Part shown: piece after piece, positions 18,586 through 27,916 of the stretch | Position numbering within the stretch: position 1 is the stretch's first letter | Layout of the letters: each line of letters begins with the position of its first letter | Origin: Aliiroseovarius sp. Z3 | GTDB lineage: Bacteria > Pseudomonadota > Alphaproteobacteria > Rhodobacterales > Rhodobacteraceae | Length of the DNA stretch: 64,000 bases | Assembly: GCF_029105185.1 (NCBI RefSeq) | Contig: NZ_JAFMZK010000006.1 | Location: 1-64,000 of the forward strand | Reading direction: 5' to 3' | Position numbers and translations under genes: made by a program | The notes under the pieces: model-generated | Database searches by the model: none | Told to the model about the DNA's origin: nothing | What the model saw: the letters and a program-made list of their open reading frames with translations, nothing else

Positions 18586-19194
18586 TCAGTCGGATGTCGC
18601 AAGTTTAAGGCCCAAGAAGCCAAATGTTCCGGCAAAGCCACGTTTGATCCAACGAAGTACAGACGGTCGGGATATAATGTATGTGCGCGCCGAGGCCGAA
18701 AACGCGCCATAGCCGACAAAGACGATGAAGGTCATCACCATGAACGCCAATGCAAGCTGGACGAGTTCATGGGTGGAACTGGCTGAAGCTGGCGAAATGA
18801 ACTGGGGCAGGAAGGCAAGGAAAAACAGTGAGAGTTTCGGATTCAATACGTTGATAAGCGCGCCTGTCACGGCGATTTTGACCAGAGATCGCGGTGATTT
18901 CTCTTCTTCGATGTCCATGGGACCACCGTCTTTGACGATGTTCCATGCCATGAAAAAGAGATACGCGACGCCTGCGTACTTAAGAATCTGGAACGCCAGT
19001 GCACTTGTGTGAAGCACGGCCGCAAGTCCAATGATACTTGCAACCGCCGCCGGAATGATGCCGAACGTACAGCCAACAGCGGCAGCAATGCTTGCTTTGA
19101 AACCACGGCTAAGCCCAACGGCCAACGTATAAAGAACACCTGTCCCGGGAAGTAACACCACGACAAGGGAGGTCAGAATAAATTCCAGCGACAT
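18586..19194 (-). CDS. LysE/RhtB-family amino-acid exporter
   Basis: An inner-membrane efflux protein of about 202 aa with six hydrophobic segments. It starts MSLEFILTSLVVVLLPGTGVLYTLAVGLSRG, the family motif, where PGP is replaced by PGT. Then come AAVGCTFGIIPAAVASIIGLAA and, in the middle, GALINVLNPKLSLFFLAFLPQF. Two adjacent ATGs (19197 and 19194) are possible; the second is better spaced from an AAAGG. The substrate is unknown. It converges with bztD across a shared terminator. Confidence 0.87.
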   Translation of the reverse strand: MSLEFILTSLVVVLLPGTGVLYTLAVGLSRGFKASIAAAVGCTFGIIPAAVASIIGLAAVLHTSALAFQILKYAGVAYLFFMAWNIVKDGGPMDIEEEKSPRSLVKIAVTGALINVLNPKLSLFFLAFLPQFISPASASSTHELVQLALAFMVMTFIVFVGYGAFSASARTYIISRPSVLRWIKRGFAGTFGFLGLKLATSD

Positions 19195-19246
19195 CATGTG
19201 CCTTTCAATTTGGTATTTGTCTGTTTCAGCGTGTTGGAAATTGCAC

Positions 19247-19750
19247 CTAAATGAGTTCGCGCGGCACGACGAAATCAACCACGCGTCCCGTATCCCAGTC
19301 GATATCCTCCCAGCGATCCGTATCAAATTCGATAACAGCAGTTGCTGCAGTCGGATAATGATTGAACTTCGGATGGGGATGCGGTTCAACGACCAACCGA
19401 CGTGCCATGAAGGCCGAGCCGGGATTATGCGCTACGATCATTACCACCGGCGCCTCAGCACTGCGCAGGCTGTCCAACATCACCTTGGGATCGGCAAGAT
19501 ATAGTTCGCGCAAATAGGAGGCTTTGGGCACTCCCACAAGTTTGTCTGCAATCAAGGCCCAGGTTTCTCGTGTGCGCTCGGCGTCTGAACACAGTACCGC
19601 TTCCGGCATATATCCCTTACTGGCAAGCCAACGCCCAATGGCTTTGGCTGACGCGCGACCGCGCTTGTTCAATGGCCGGGCGTGATCGTCCAGATCTGCG
19701 TCACCCCAGCTGGATTTTGCGTGTCGGGTCAGAATCAAAGTCAGTGTCAT
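19247..19750 (-). CDS. SixA-like histidine phosphatase
   Basis: Histidine phosphatase superfamily (phosphoglycerate-mutase-like), 167 aa. The catalytic motif is RHAKSSW near the N-terminus (R9, H10), with later catalytic candidates in the CSDAERTRETW and VAHNPG segments. The RHAKSSW opening is typical of the SixA branch, which in E. coli dephosphorylates phosphohistidine in ArcB or NPr. The actual partner here is unknown. Its start overlaps the stop of the upstream ferredoxin-like gene (ATGA), so they are coupled. Confidence 0.85.
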   Translation of the reverse strand: MTLTLILTRHAKSSWGDADLDDHARPLNKRGRASAKAIGRWLASKGYMPEAVLCSDAERTRETWALIADKLVGVPKASYLRELYLADPKVMLDSLRSAEAPVVMIVAHNPGSAFMARRLVVEPHPHPKFNHYPTAATAVIEFDTDRWEDIDWDTGRVVDFVVPRELI

Positions 19751-20433
19751 ATCGGGTTAAACGCTTTCATGTGAAATGCAGACTGAGCGGCCAACCTGCC
19801 ATAGTTTTGGCTGATGGGGCAAGCACGACGCGCGGCGCATCCAGATCCCATGCAATCTGCGCTGTCCTTTCCGTTCAGATGTGAACGGCATGTGTCGACA
19901 TCGTATTGTTCAGGTTTCAATGCGCCCACGGGGCAGGCCGTGCGGCACGGGGCCGGGCACGCGTCGCAGGGGTTAACGGGGGCGGGGGGCAAGGCAAGGT
20001 GTCCTGCCAGTCTCACCGCGCCGCGATAGCTGACCCAAAGGCCAGCGGTGTTATGCACCAACAGCGTAACCGGCGATTGCCACGCCCGTCCAGATCGCAA
20101 TGCCCAATCGAAGAACGGCGGATAGGGTGGTCCGTCCGAGGGAAAGATGGCCTGCCCCGCCCAGCGGTCTGCCAAATCAGAGATCACGGATTTCGACCAC
20201 CGATCCATCGGGTCTGGCAATCCGTCGGCATACTCGGCGCTTTTGGTGAAACCAGCCCAAAACCCCGGCTCAAACGGCCCCAGAAGGACCACGGTCTCAC
20301 GCCCGTCATGCAACGCTCCGAAAACGTCAAGGTGCCGGGCGCGTGCATCACGCGTCAGTGTATCAATGGTTACTTCCGTCGAAACGGCAGCATCAGGCTC
20401 CAGCCCAGCTTCGATGGATTGTCGTTTTGCCAT
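19747..20433 (-). CDS. ferredoxin-like iron-sulfur protein
   Basis: A 228-aa protein with a cysteine-rich C-terminal half. It contains CDACPAPCRTACPVGAL, close to a 4Fe-4S pattern, and a second group DTCRSHLN...DCMGSGCAARRACPIS. The spacing recalls the ferredoxin domain of QueG-like reductases, but the rest of QueG is missing. The N-terminal 120 residues have no recognisable motif. The start at 20433 overlaps the upstream desaturase by 64 bases; no good later start is visible. It is coupled to the SixA-like gene. Function unknown; electron transfer is likely. Confidence 0.7.
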   Translation of the reverse strand: MAKRQSIEAGLEPDAAVSTEVTIDTLTRDARARHLDVFGALHDGRETVVLLGPFEPGFWAGFTKSAEYADGLPDPMDRWSKSVISDLADRWAGQAIFPSDGPPYPPFFDWALRSGRAWQSPVTLLVHNTAGLWVSYRGAVRLAGHLALPPAPVNPCDACPAPCRTACPVGALKPEQYDVDTCRSHLNGKDSADCMGSGCAARRACPISQNYGRLAAQSAFHMKAFNPI

Positions 20434-21164
20434 TCCAGTCCAATCACCATGTCGTCATGCCCGTCGCGCGGCTGGTCGGTATATGTTTTGAATATACGGT
20501 CCCAGACTGACAAGCAGAAGCCATAGTTGCTGTCTGTTTCATCTCTGTGAATGGAATGGTGGACGCGATGCATGTCCGGTGTCACCAGAAACAGCCTGAG
20601 CCAGCGATCCAGACCAAGGGGCAACCGCATATTCGCATGGTTGAACATTGCCGACCCGTTCAGAACGACTTCGAACAGGATCACTCCAAGGGCAGGGACG
20701 CCAATCAGATACACCATGCCGATTTTGATGATCATGGAGGCCGCGATTTCGATTGGATGAAACCGCAGCGCGGTTGTGACGTCAAAGTCGCGGTCCGCAT
20801 GGTGTACCCGGTGCAGCCGCCATAGGACGGGCACTTTGTGAAACGCCACATGCTGCGCCCAGATCGCCAGATCGAGGATCAGCATGGACGCAACGACCTC
20901 GGCCCATACAGGAAGATTGAGCGTGTTGAACACCCCCCATCCCTGTGCCTCGGCATCCAGTGCCGCACCCACCGCCAGTAATGGCATCAACAGCGCCATA
21001 AGGCGCAGGGTCAGGCTGTCGATCACGATGATGGACAGGTTGGTGAACCAGCGCGTTTGCCGCGGCTGTGTGCGTGGGCGCCGTGGCACCTTGGCCTCGA
21101 TGATCGCGAACAATGCGAACAGGCCCACAAAGGTGCCCAGCCGAAGAAGAATTTCGTATTCCAT
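20370..21164 (-). CDS. fatty acid hydroxylase / sterol desaturase family protein
   Basis: An integral-membrane di-iron oxygenase of 264 aa. The His boxes that bind the two irons are visible: HVAFH (about 105-109), HRVHH (about 118-122) and MHRVHHSIH toward the C-terminus, between several hydrophobic spans. Family members hydroxylate or desaturate lipids; the substrate here is unknown. The neighbouring ferredoxin-like gene, which overlaps its 3' end, could supply electrons, but that is inference from context. Confidence 0.87.
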   Translation of the reverse strand: MEYEILLRLGTFVGLFALFAIIEAKVPRRPRTQPRQTRWFTNLSIIVIDSLTLRLMALLMPLLAVGAALDAEAQGWGVFNTLNLPVWAEVVASMLILDLAIWAQHVAFHKVPVLWRLHRVHHADRDFDVTTALRFHPIEIAASMIIKIGMVYLIGVPALGVILFEVVLNGSAMFNHANMRLPLGLDRWLRLFLVTPDMHRVHHSIHRDETDSNYGFCLSVWDRIFKTYTDQPRDGHDDMVIGLEWQNDNPSKLGWSLMLPFRRK

Positions 21165-21231
21165 AGGGTGAATTTATGGGCTGCCACCCCAAGTGCAAGA
21201 CACTTTCCCGCGACATGGGGCGCGGTGATGA

Positions 21232-22092
21232 TCACGCGCGGATCAGCGATCCCGCACCGTGATCGGTATAAAGCTCTAACAAGCAGGCATTGGGCGCGCG
21301 ACCATCAAGGATCACCACTGCCCGCACACCGTCTTCGATTGCGGCCAGCGCGGTTTCAGTCTTGGGAATCATTCCGCCAGCAATCACACCGGATGCCGTC
21401 ATCTCGCGAATTTGCGTGGGCGTCAGCTGGGTTAGAACCGCCCCATCGGCGTTCTTAACGCCTTCAACATCCGTCAAAAGAAGCAGGCGATCGGCCTTCA
21501 ATCCGGCAGCAATGGCACCCGCCATCGTGTCGCCATTGATATTGTAGGTCTCGCCGTTCCGGCCAGCGCCCAGGGGGGCGATCACTGGAATTGTCTCTGC
21601 TGCTGCAAGGTCGTGCAGGATCGACACATCCACGTCTGTCGGTGTGCCAACGAAACCCAGATCAGGATTGGTTTGATCGCATGTGACAAGTCCAGCGTCC
21701 TTGCCAGACAGTCCGACAGCCTTGCCGCCCTCGGCGTTGATGGCTTGAACAATCCGTTTGTTCACCGCGCCGGACAGAACCATTTCAACCACCTCAACAG
21801 TGGCCGCGTCGGTTACACGCTTGCCGTTCACGAACTCGCTTTTGATCTGCAACCGGTCCAGCATGGCGTTGATCATCGGCCCACCGCCATGCACGACCAC
21901 AGGTTTCACGCCCACCTGCCGCATCAGAACAATATCGCGCGCGAAGCTGGCCATCTCTTCGTCGTCGCCCATGGCATTGCCGCCAAACTTGATGACGACC
22001 GTGGCGCCGGTATAGCGCTGCAGATAGGGCAGGGCCTGGGACAGAGTGCGGGCAGTGGCGATCCAATCGCGGTTCATATCTTGGGTCTTCAT
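21232..22092 (-). CDS. argB: acetylglutamate kinase
   Basis: The second step of arginine biosynthesis: N-acetylglutamate + ATP gives N-acetylglutamyl phosphate. The 286-aa product has the amino-acid kinase fold with [12 protein letters not shown] (Lys and Gly-rich loop), [13 protein letters not shown], the substrate segment [22 protein letters not shown] and the C-terminal [27 protein letters not shown]. The ATG at 22092 has GAGG upstream; the ATG at 22077 is an alternative. It lies downstream of engB on the minus strand, with the SDR gene between them on the opposite strand. Confidence 0.96.
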   Translation of the reverse strand: MKTQDMNRDWIATARTLSQALPYLQRYTGATVVIKFGGNAMGDDEEMASFARDIVLMRQVGVKPVVVHGGGPMINAMLDRLQIKSEFVNGKRVTDAATVEVVEMVLSGAVNKRIVQAINAEGGKAVGLSGKDAGLVTCDQTNPDLGFVGTPTDVDVSILHDLAAAETIPVIAPLGAGRNGETYNINGDTMAGAIAAGLKADRLLLLTDVEGVKNADGAVLTQLTPTQIREMTASGVIAGGMIPKTETALAAIEDGVRAVVILDGRAPNACLLELYTDHGAGSLIRA

Positions 22093-22209
22093 TCCATTAT
22101 CCTCGTGCCACACTGTGTTAGAGCGTTGGTTCCCCCATGCCAAGGCCCATTGCACGCAGCCCGGGTGCTGATAGGGTTGCCGCGAAACCTACTGACGGGA
22201 ACGCAGATC

Positions 22210-22944
22210 ATGGCCGAAAGACAGAAGACCCTTTTGCTGACGGGTGCCAGCCGTGGCATTGGCCACGCGACCGTGCGCCGGTTCAATCTGGAAGGTTGGC
22301 GGGTCATCACCTGCTCGCGCCATCCCATACCCGAAGAATGCCCGTGGGGTGGGGCCGGGGACGACCATGTGCAACTTGATCTGTCCGATCCCGCTGACAC
22401 GATCAACGCGGTCGGGGTCATTCAGGAAAAACTGGACGGGCGTCTGGATGCCCTGGTGAACAATGCAGGTATTTCGCCCAAAGGCCCGAAGGGTGAGCGC
22501 CTGAGCACCCTGAACACCGACCTGATGGATTGGGGCAAAGTGTTTCACGTCAATTTCTTCGCCTCGGTCGTGCTGGCCCGTGGGTTGAAGGATGAGCTGG
22601 CAGCGGCCAAAGGGTCCGTGGTGAACGTAACGTCGATCGCAGGCGTTCGCGTGCATCCGTTCGCGGGGGCTGCCTATGCCACCTCCAAGGCGGCGCTTGC
22701 TGCGTTGACCCGCGAAATGGCGCATGACTTCGGCCCGCTGGGTGTGCGCGTGAACGCGATTGCCCCCGGAGAGGTCGAAACCTCGATCCTGTCCCCGGGA
22801 ACAGAGAAAATTGTCGAGAAGCTGCCGATGCAACGGCTGGGCCAGCCCGAGGAAGTCGCCGCCGCGATTTATTTCCTGTGCTCAGACGACAGCTCTTACA
22901 TTTCGGGGTCCGAAATCGAAGTGAATGGCGCCCAGCACGTCTGA
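22210..22944 (+). CDS. SDR-family oxidoreductase
   Basis: Short-chain dehydrogenase/reductase, 244 aa. Rossmann motif TGASRGIGHA (11-20), NNAG (84-87), catalytic S142, Y156 and K160 (YATSK), and the C-terminal ISGSEIEVNGAQHV, which is typical of FabG-like SDRs. The substrate cannot be told. The frame is open far upstream, but only as the antisense of argB, so the ATG at 22210 is used. It is convergent with engB, whose stop is 8 bases away. Confidence 0.9.
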   Translation: MAERQKTLLLTGASRGIGHATVRRFNLEGWRVITCSRHPIPEECPWGGAGDDHVQLDLSDPADTINAVGVIQEKLDGRLDALVNNAGISPKGPKGERLSTLNTDLMDWGKVFHVNFFASVVLARGLKDELAAAKGSVVNVTSIAGVRVHPFAGAAYATSKAALAALTREMAHDFGPLGVRVNAIAPGEVETSILSPGTEKIVEKLPMQRLGQPEEVAAAIYFLCSDDSSYISGSEIEVNGAQHV

Positions 22945-22952
22945 TCTGTGTT

Positions 22953-23606
22953 TCAGTCCAGTGTTGCGATGATGGCCCGCAATGTTTCGATCCCCAGTCC
23001 CTTTTCGGACGAGGTCAACACCATCTCGGGAAAGGCTGCGGGATGCTTTGATAGCGCACCTCGCACCTGAGCCAGGATTTTCTCGCGGTCTTTTTCCTTC
23101 ACCTTGTCGGCTTTGGTCAGAACCACTTGAAAGGTCACGGCGGACTTGTCCAGCAGTGACATGATCTCGTCATCCACGGGTTTTACGCCGTGGCGCGCGT
23201 CGATCAGAACAAAGGCACGCCGCAGATTTTGTCGACCCGAGAGATAGGATTTCAGCAGCCGCTGCCATTTCTCAACCACCTTGACCGGCGCGTTGGCATA
23301 GCCATAGCCAGGAAGGTCCACCAGATAGGGGCCGTCGGTGGCTGTGAAAAAGTTGATCTCTTGCGTGCGGCCGGGGGTGTTGGACGCGCGTGCCAGCCCT
23401 TTCCGCCCCGTCAGGGCATTGATCAGGCTGGATTTCCCAACATTGGAACGTCCTGCAAAACAAACCTCGATCCGGTCCGGCGCAGGCAGACCGTCCATCG
23501 CGACAACCCCTTTCAGGAAGTCGGTCGCGGCTGCGAACAGCAAGCGCCCAGCCTCTCGGTCTTGTTGATCCGGTTCGTCTGCAAGAGGGAAAGGAAGCTG
23601 GTTCAT
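22953..23606 (-). CDS. engB: ribosome biogenesis GTP-binding protein EngB/YihA
   Basis: An essential GTPase in 50S subunit assembly. The 217-aa product has G1 GRSNVGKSS (52-60), G3 DLPGYG and G4 TKAD, plus the family segment ASNTPGRTQEINFF. The ATG at 23606 overlaps the stop of the MOSC gene in ATGA. The longer upstream frame runs antisense through MOSC and is not real. It belongs to the yidC-MOSC-engB-argB order typical of this group. Confidence 0.95.
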   Translation of the reverse strand: MNQLPFPLADEPDQQDREAGRLLFAAATDFLKGVVAMDGLPAPDRIEVCFAGRSNVGKSSLINALTGRKGLARASNTPGRTQEINFFTATDGPYLVDLPGYGYANAPVKVVEKWQRLLKSYLSGRQNLRRAFVLIDARHGVKPVDDEIMSLLDKSAVTFQVVLTKADKVKEKDREKILAQVRGALSKHPAAFPEMVLTSSEKGLGIETLRAIIATLD

Positions 23607-24355
23607 GCGAGCACCTCGACCGGGCTGTCGATGTGAACATGACCCGGTTTGGTAACTTGGGCGTAGACCCCAAATTGCTGATGGCCCCAACCCTGCTTCA
23701 AAGCGCCCAATGTGTCCGCATCCCGAATACCGGTGTCGGGATTGGCCGTGGTGGCAAGGCACCGGGTTATTTCTTCCCTGACTTCCATCTCCGCCTCACC
23801 GATACGAAGGGTCTTGCCGATCCAGTGCTTTTCGTCCCAAGCCTGAAGGCCTGCCAAAATCAGGTTGCCACGCCACCGCAGCGGGGACAATTGTTGCCCA
23901 AGCTGCTTCTCGACAGCGGCGTGAGAGGCCAGGTTGATCAGCGCTACAGACGGGAAATCGGTGTCTGTCATGCCGCGATCTGCCTTTACGATCCGCGCGG
24001 GTGCCGCCCGGTTCGCGGGGCAAAGAGGGGAGATCCATTCGATGAACCGTCCGTGATCCTCGGCACGGTCAGGGTTGAACGTGATACCGGGTTGGCTTGG
24101 ATGAGTGAGCGTGACCGTGTTGCTGGCAACGTCTAAACTAGCATCCAGTGCCATCAGCGACGGCGCCTTCGCCCCGCGCGAAAAGTTCGAGCACGGTGCC
24201 CACTGACCCTCTTCACCCAATTTGGCCGCGTCATGGGCCACAGCCCAATGGCGATCATAGGGCAGGCACTCCCCTGCATTCAGGGACACACTCAGAAGCG
24301 CCTCGCGCCCGTGCGACTTGATCGGATGCCGCCAGATTTCGGCGACATGCACCAT
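23603..24355 (-). CDS. MOSC-domain protein
   Basis: A 250-aa protein with an N-terminal MOSC beta-barrel region (VAEIWRHPIKSHGREALLSVSLNAGECLPYDRHWAVAHD) and a C-terminal MOSC domain (WRGNLILAGLQAWDEKHWIGKTLRIGEAEMEVREEITRC). The conserved Cys in TRCLATTANPDTG matches the residue used for sulfur or molybdopterin binding in the MOSC/mARC family. It probably handles the molybdenum cofactor or reduces N-hydroxylated compounds; the substrate is unknown. Its start overlaps the yidC stop by one base and its stop overlaps engB. Confidence 0.87.
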   Translation of the reverse strand: MVHVAEIWRHPIKSHGREALLSVSLNAGECLPYDRHWAVAHDAAKLGEEGQWAPCSNFSRGAKAPSLMALDASLDVASNTVTLTHPSQPGITFNPDRAEDHGRFIEWISPLCPANRAAPARIVKADRGMTDTDFPSVALINLASHAAVEKQLGQQLSPLRWRGNLILAGLQAWDEKHWIGKTLRIGEAEMEVREEITRCLATTANPDTGIRDADTLGALKQGWGHQQFGVYAQVTKPGHVHIDSPVEVLA

Positions 24356-26166
24356 TATCCCGCGTCCTTCGACTTGCGTTTGAAGGTTTTCAGGACATTG
24401 CCCAGAACGTCCGGTTTGTGCCCGTGGCTACGCATGATGGTGTATTGTTGGATGAAGGTGATCGTGTTGTTCGCGATCCAGTAAACCACGAGACCCGAGG
24501 CAAACCGACCCAACATGAACATGAAGACCCATGGCATCCACGCAAAGATCATTGCCTGAGTAGGGTCGGTGGGCGCCGGGTTCAGCTTCTGCTGCAACCA
24601 CATCGAGATGCCCAGAATGATCGGCAAGACGCCCAGCGAAAGGATTGCCAAAAGGCTTTCCGGACCCGGAGGTGCATAGGGCAGCAAGCCGAACAAGTTC
24701 AGGATCGAGCTGGGATCGGGCGCCGAAAGGTCTTTGATCCAGCCGATCCACGGAGCGTGCCGCAGCTCCAGCGTCACGAAGATCACCTTGTAGAGCGAGA
24801 AGAAGATCGGGATTTGCAGCAGGATCGGCAGACAGCCGGATGCCGGGTTGACCTTTTCCTTCTTGTAAAGCTCCATCATTTCCTGTTGCAGCTTGGCGCG
24901 GTCGTCGCCGGCGCGTTCCTTCAGCTTCTCCATCTCGGGCTGAAGTTCTTTCATCTTCGCCATCGAGACATAGGATTTATAGGCCAGCGGGAACAGGATC
25001 GCCTTGATCACCAATGTCAGGCCGATAATGGCCCAGCCCATGTTGCCGATCACACCGTTCAGCCAGTGCAGGACGGCAAAGATCGGCTTGGTCAGGAAAA
25101 AGAACCAGCCCCAGTCGATCGAGTCGATGAACCTGTGGATGCCGTCTTCGTTCTGATAGGCGCGGATGGTTTCCCATTCTTTCGCACCGGCGAACAGGCG
25201 GGTTTCAACGCTGGCGGTGGCACCGGGGGCCACATCCTGTGTCTGCATCCTGATTTGTGTTTGATAAATGTCCGATTTCTCAGCATAGCGCACGACCGAG
25301 GTGAACCCCTGACCGGGTTCGGGGATCAGCGTGGTCATCCAGTAATGATCCGTGAAGCCGATCCAGCCGTTTTCCTCGACCTGGGCGACGTCGGCCCGTG
25401 CGCCTTCGCGTTCGTCAAATGACAGGTCGGCCACGTCGGAATAATCGGTCTCTTCCAACTCCTTGTCGACTTGCCGGATGACGCCTTCATGCAGGATGAA
25501 AAACCCCTTCAGATTTGAGGGTTCACCGTGACGCGCCAGCACCCCATAGGGCGCCATGCGCTGGGCCGTGTCGCCGGTATTTTCGACCGACTGATTGATC
25601 GTGAACATGAAATTTTCGTCAACCGACACGGTGCGGCGAAAAATCAGGCCGTTGCCATTGTCCCAACGCAGTGTAACTGGCGTTTCCGGTGTCAGTTTGG
25701 AGCCGGTTTCAACTGACCAGATGGTCGTTGGTCCAGGGACGTCTTCCAGCGTCGTTTGACCACCGGGTGTCCAGCCATAAAGCGCATAATATGCCTCGGC
25801 CTCGCCGGTGGGGCGCAGCAGTTTGACGATGTCGCTCTCTTTTGACAGCTCGACGTGATAGTCCTTGAGCTTCAGGTCATCCAGACGCCCGCCCAGAAGG
25901 GAAATGGATCCGGCAAGCTCGGGCGTGTCGATCTCCACGCGGCCAACATTTGCTTGTTCGGCAGATACATCCGCCGTTGTGGCCGCCGGGGCGACCGCGC
26001 TGTTGGTGTCGGGAAGGGCCGGAACGACCTGACCTTCGGCGGTCGCCTGTTCGGTCGGCGCGGTGGCTTCGACAGGCTCTGCCGGTGGAAACATGATCAT
26101 CCATCCAGTGATGACGAGAAAGCTCAGCACTGTTGCGAGGATCAGGTTCTTGTTTTGGTCGTCCAT
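24355..26166 (-). CDS. yidC: membrane protein insertase YidC
   Basis: Inserts and folds inner-membrane proteins, alone or with SecYEG. The 603-aa product has TM1 at the N-terminus (ILATVLSFLVITGWMIMF), a large periplasmic P1 domain (about 60-340) and the conserved five-helix core with GWAIIGLTLVIKAILFPLAYKSYVSMAKM, the hairpin GDDRAKLQQEMMELYKKEKVNPASGCLPILLQIPIFFSLYKV and a C-terminal segment with WMPWVFMFML. The length suits a Gram-negative YidC. yidD and rnpA lie 3.6 kb upstream rather than adjacent, because other genes intervene. Confidence 0.96.
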   Translation of the reverse strand: MDDQNKNLILATVLSFLVITGWMIMFPPAEPVEATAPTEQATAEGQVVPALPDTNSAVAPAATTADVSAEQANVGRVEIDTPELAGSISLLGGRLDDLKLKDYHVELSKESDIVKLLRPTGEAEAYYALYGWTPGGQTTLEDVPGPTTIWSVETGSKLTPETPVTLRWDNGNGLIFRRTVSVDENFMFTINQSVENTGDTAQRMAPYGVLARHGEPSNLKGFFILHEGVIRQVDKELEETDYSDVADLSFDEREGARADVAQVEENGWIGFTDHYWMTTLIPEPGQGFTSVVRYAEKSDIYQTQIRMQTQDVAPGATASVETRLFAGAKEWETIRAYQNEDGIHRFIDSIDWGWFFFLTKPIFAVLHWLNGVIGNMGWAIIGLTLVIKAILFPLAYKSYVSMAKMKELQPEMEKLKERAGDDRAKLQQEMMELYKKEKVNPASGCLPILLQIPIFFSLYKVIFVTLELRHAPWIGWIKDLSAPDPSSILNLFGLLPYAPPGPESLLAILSLGVLPIILGISMWLQQKLNPAPTDPTQAMIFAWMPWVFMFMLGRFASGLVVYWIANNTITFIQQYTIMRSHGHKPDVLGNVLKTFKRKSKDAG

Positions 26167-26274
26167 CGGGGCCTACCACTCATCAATTTCGGTCAGAGTG
26201 GTTCAACAGGGCAGGGCGCAAAAGGTCAAGCAGTTTTAGGGCGCGCGCCCTTTGCATTCTCGACGCTTTGGACT

Positions 26275-27807
26275 TTAGGCAAGCTTGGGGGCAACCATAT
26301 CCGCTGCCCTTTTTTGCTCATGCGCCAATGCCCAATCCAGGAACTCGTCGGCTGGCATTGGTCTTGCGATCGAATACCCTTGTGCGTGGTCGCAGCCCAA
26401 TGCTGCAAGCATCGCATGTTCTGCATGAGTTTCGACCCCCTCTGCCAGTGTTCCGACATTAAGTTGCTTCGCAATGGTCAGGATGGCCGAGATCATGCTT
26501 TGTTGATCAGTGTCGCTGTCGATATGGGTGACGAAAGACCGGTCGATCTTGATCCGGTGGACGTTGAAACGGGCAATGCTTGCGATGGCTGCGTTTCCGG
26601 TGCCGAAATCGTCAAGATCGATCTTACATCCCGCACGAGTCAGCGCAGTAACATTGTGGATTGCGACGTCGTCTTCGGTCTGTGCGATTACATTTTCGAG
26701 GATTTCGACCACCAAACGCTCGGGCGGGGTGTCGAACCGATCCAACTCCCATCTGATCTTGTCGCTCAGCGTCGGGTTGCTCAGTTCGTCAGCCGAGAGG
26801 TTGACGGCCACTGTGGGTACGATGAACCCGGCACTTTCCCAGTCGCGCAGAGCCGTCAGGGCTTCGAAAAGCACAACCTCGCCCAACCTTTCCAGCAGTC
26901 CCGCCTTGGCGAGGGCGGGCAAGAAAGCCCCCGGCGCAATCAAACCCATTGTAGGGTGCTGCCAACGGGCCAATGCCTCGCAGCCGGTGATGCGCCCCGT
27001 TTTCACGCAGAGCTGTGGCTGAAACCATGGTTTGATCTGCCCTTCATCCAGTGCGCAGAGCAGCGTGTCGCGGTTGTGTTCAACCCGCCCGACGCGGGGT
27101 GTCATGCCATTGGAAAAGGCGCGAATCGATCCGGGTCCGGACTGAATCGCGACAGAAAGCGCGCTTTCGGCTGCTGCAAGCAGCACCTCGCCATTGGCCT
27201 CGGGGGACTTGCCGGGCAAAGCGAATCCCACGCAGGAAGACAGCAATACCCGCGTTTGATCAAGCGAGATCGGGTCGCTGACGGCGGCTTGAAGGCGGGC
27301 GGCCAATTGCAGCGTTGCTTCCAGATCAACGCGCTGTCGTTTGTCGATGGAAAGACCAAAGCGGCCCACACCCAGAACACAGATCAGATCGGTTTCGCGC
27401 AGCGCTGTCCGCAGGCGATCAGACACGGTGCGCAACACATGATCAATGGCGTCATTCCCAAGCTGCTCGGCCAGTTTGGTGATCTCGTCGATTTCAAGGA
27501 CAAGGCAAGATTTCTCGTAATCTGCGTCTTGTGTGAACCCAAGGTCCAACTGTTCAAGAAGCCGGGAGCGTTCCGGCAATCCAGTGGTTGCATCAACTTT
27601 GCGAAGCGCCGGTGGTGACGGGCGCGTCAAAGCGCCACCAATGGCCAATAGACCAGGAAACACGACGGCGACCAGAACCATCAGATGCTCACCGCCATAC
27701 CAATAGGCGAGGATCATGGTTGCAGGCAAAAAAGCCGCCAAATGGGGCGCGGTCAACACCGCGCGAATACGTCGTTTAACTTGCTCAGCCCCCTGAACGA
27801 TTGCCAT
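26275..27807 (-). CDS. membrane-anchored GGDEF(degenerate)-EAL protein
   Basis: A cyclic-di-GMP signalling protein of 510 aa. Two hydrophobic segments at the N-terminus (about 20-60) precede a GGDEF domain (70-235) in which the active-site motif is replaced by GVGRF (146-150), so it should not make c-di-GMP. The EAL domain (255-500) keeps EALARW (277-282), an Asn/Glu segment ILENV, DLDDFGTG, IKIDRSF and GTLAEGVETHAE, so phosphodiesterase activity is predicted. It sits between yidC and ttcA on the same strand with 108-109-base gaps. Partner systems are not visible here. Confidence 0.88.
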   Translation of the reverse strand: MAIVQGAEQVKRRIRAVLTAPHLAAFLPATMILAYWYGGEHLMVLVAVVFPGLLAIGGALTRPSPPALRKVDATTGLPERSRLLEQLDLGFTQDADYEKSCLVLEIDEITKLAEQLGNDAIDHVLRTVSDRLRTALRETDLICVLGVGRFGLSIDKRQRVDLEATLQLAARLQAAVSDPISLDQTRVLLSSCVGFALPGKSPEANGEVLLAAAESALSVAIQSGPGSIRAFSNGMTPRVGRVEHNRDTLLCALDEGQIKPWFQPQLCVKTGRITGCEALARWQHPTMGLIAPGAFLPALAKAGLLERLGEVVLFEALTALRDWESAGFIVPTVAVNLSADELSNPTLSDKIRWELDRFDTPPERLVVEILENVIAQTEDDVAIHNVTALTRAGCKIDLDDFGTGNAAIASIARFNVHRIKIDRSFVTHIDSDTDQQSMISAILTIAKQLNVGTLAEGVETHAEHAMLAALGCDHAQGYSIARPMPADEFLDWALAHEQKRAADMVAPKLA

Positions 27808-27916
27808 GACAGGTTCCTTTTGTTGGCGTCACACACCCAAGGTGGCGATGCGAATGCCCCATGCGGGGACAAAGTAGGAACATGTGGTCAATCAGAGGTT
27901 AATGCGTCAAAGGGAA

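Noticed and set aside
21613-22209. N-terminal extension of the SDR gene
   Set aside because: The frame is only the antisense of argB; a standard SDR N-terminus begins at 22210.
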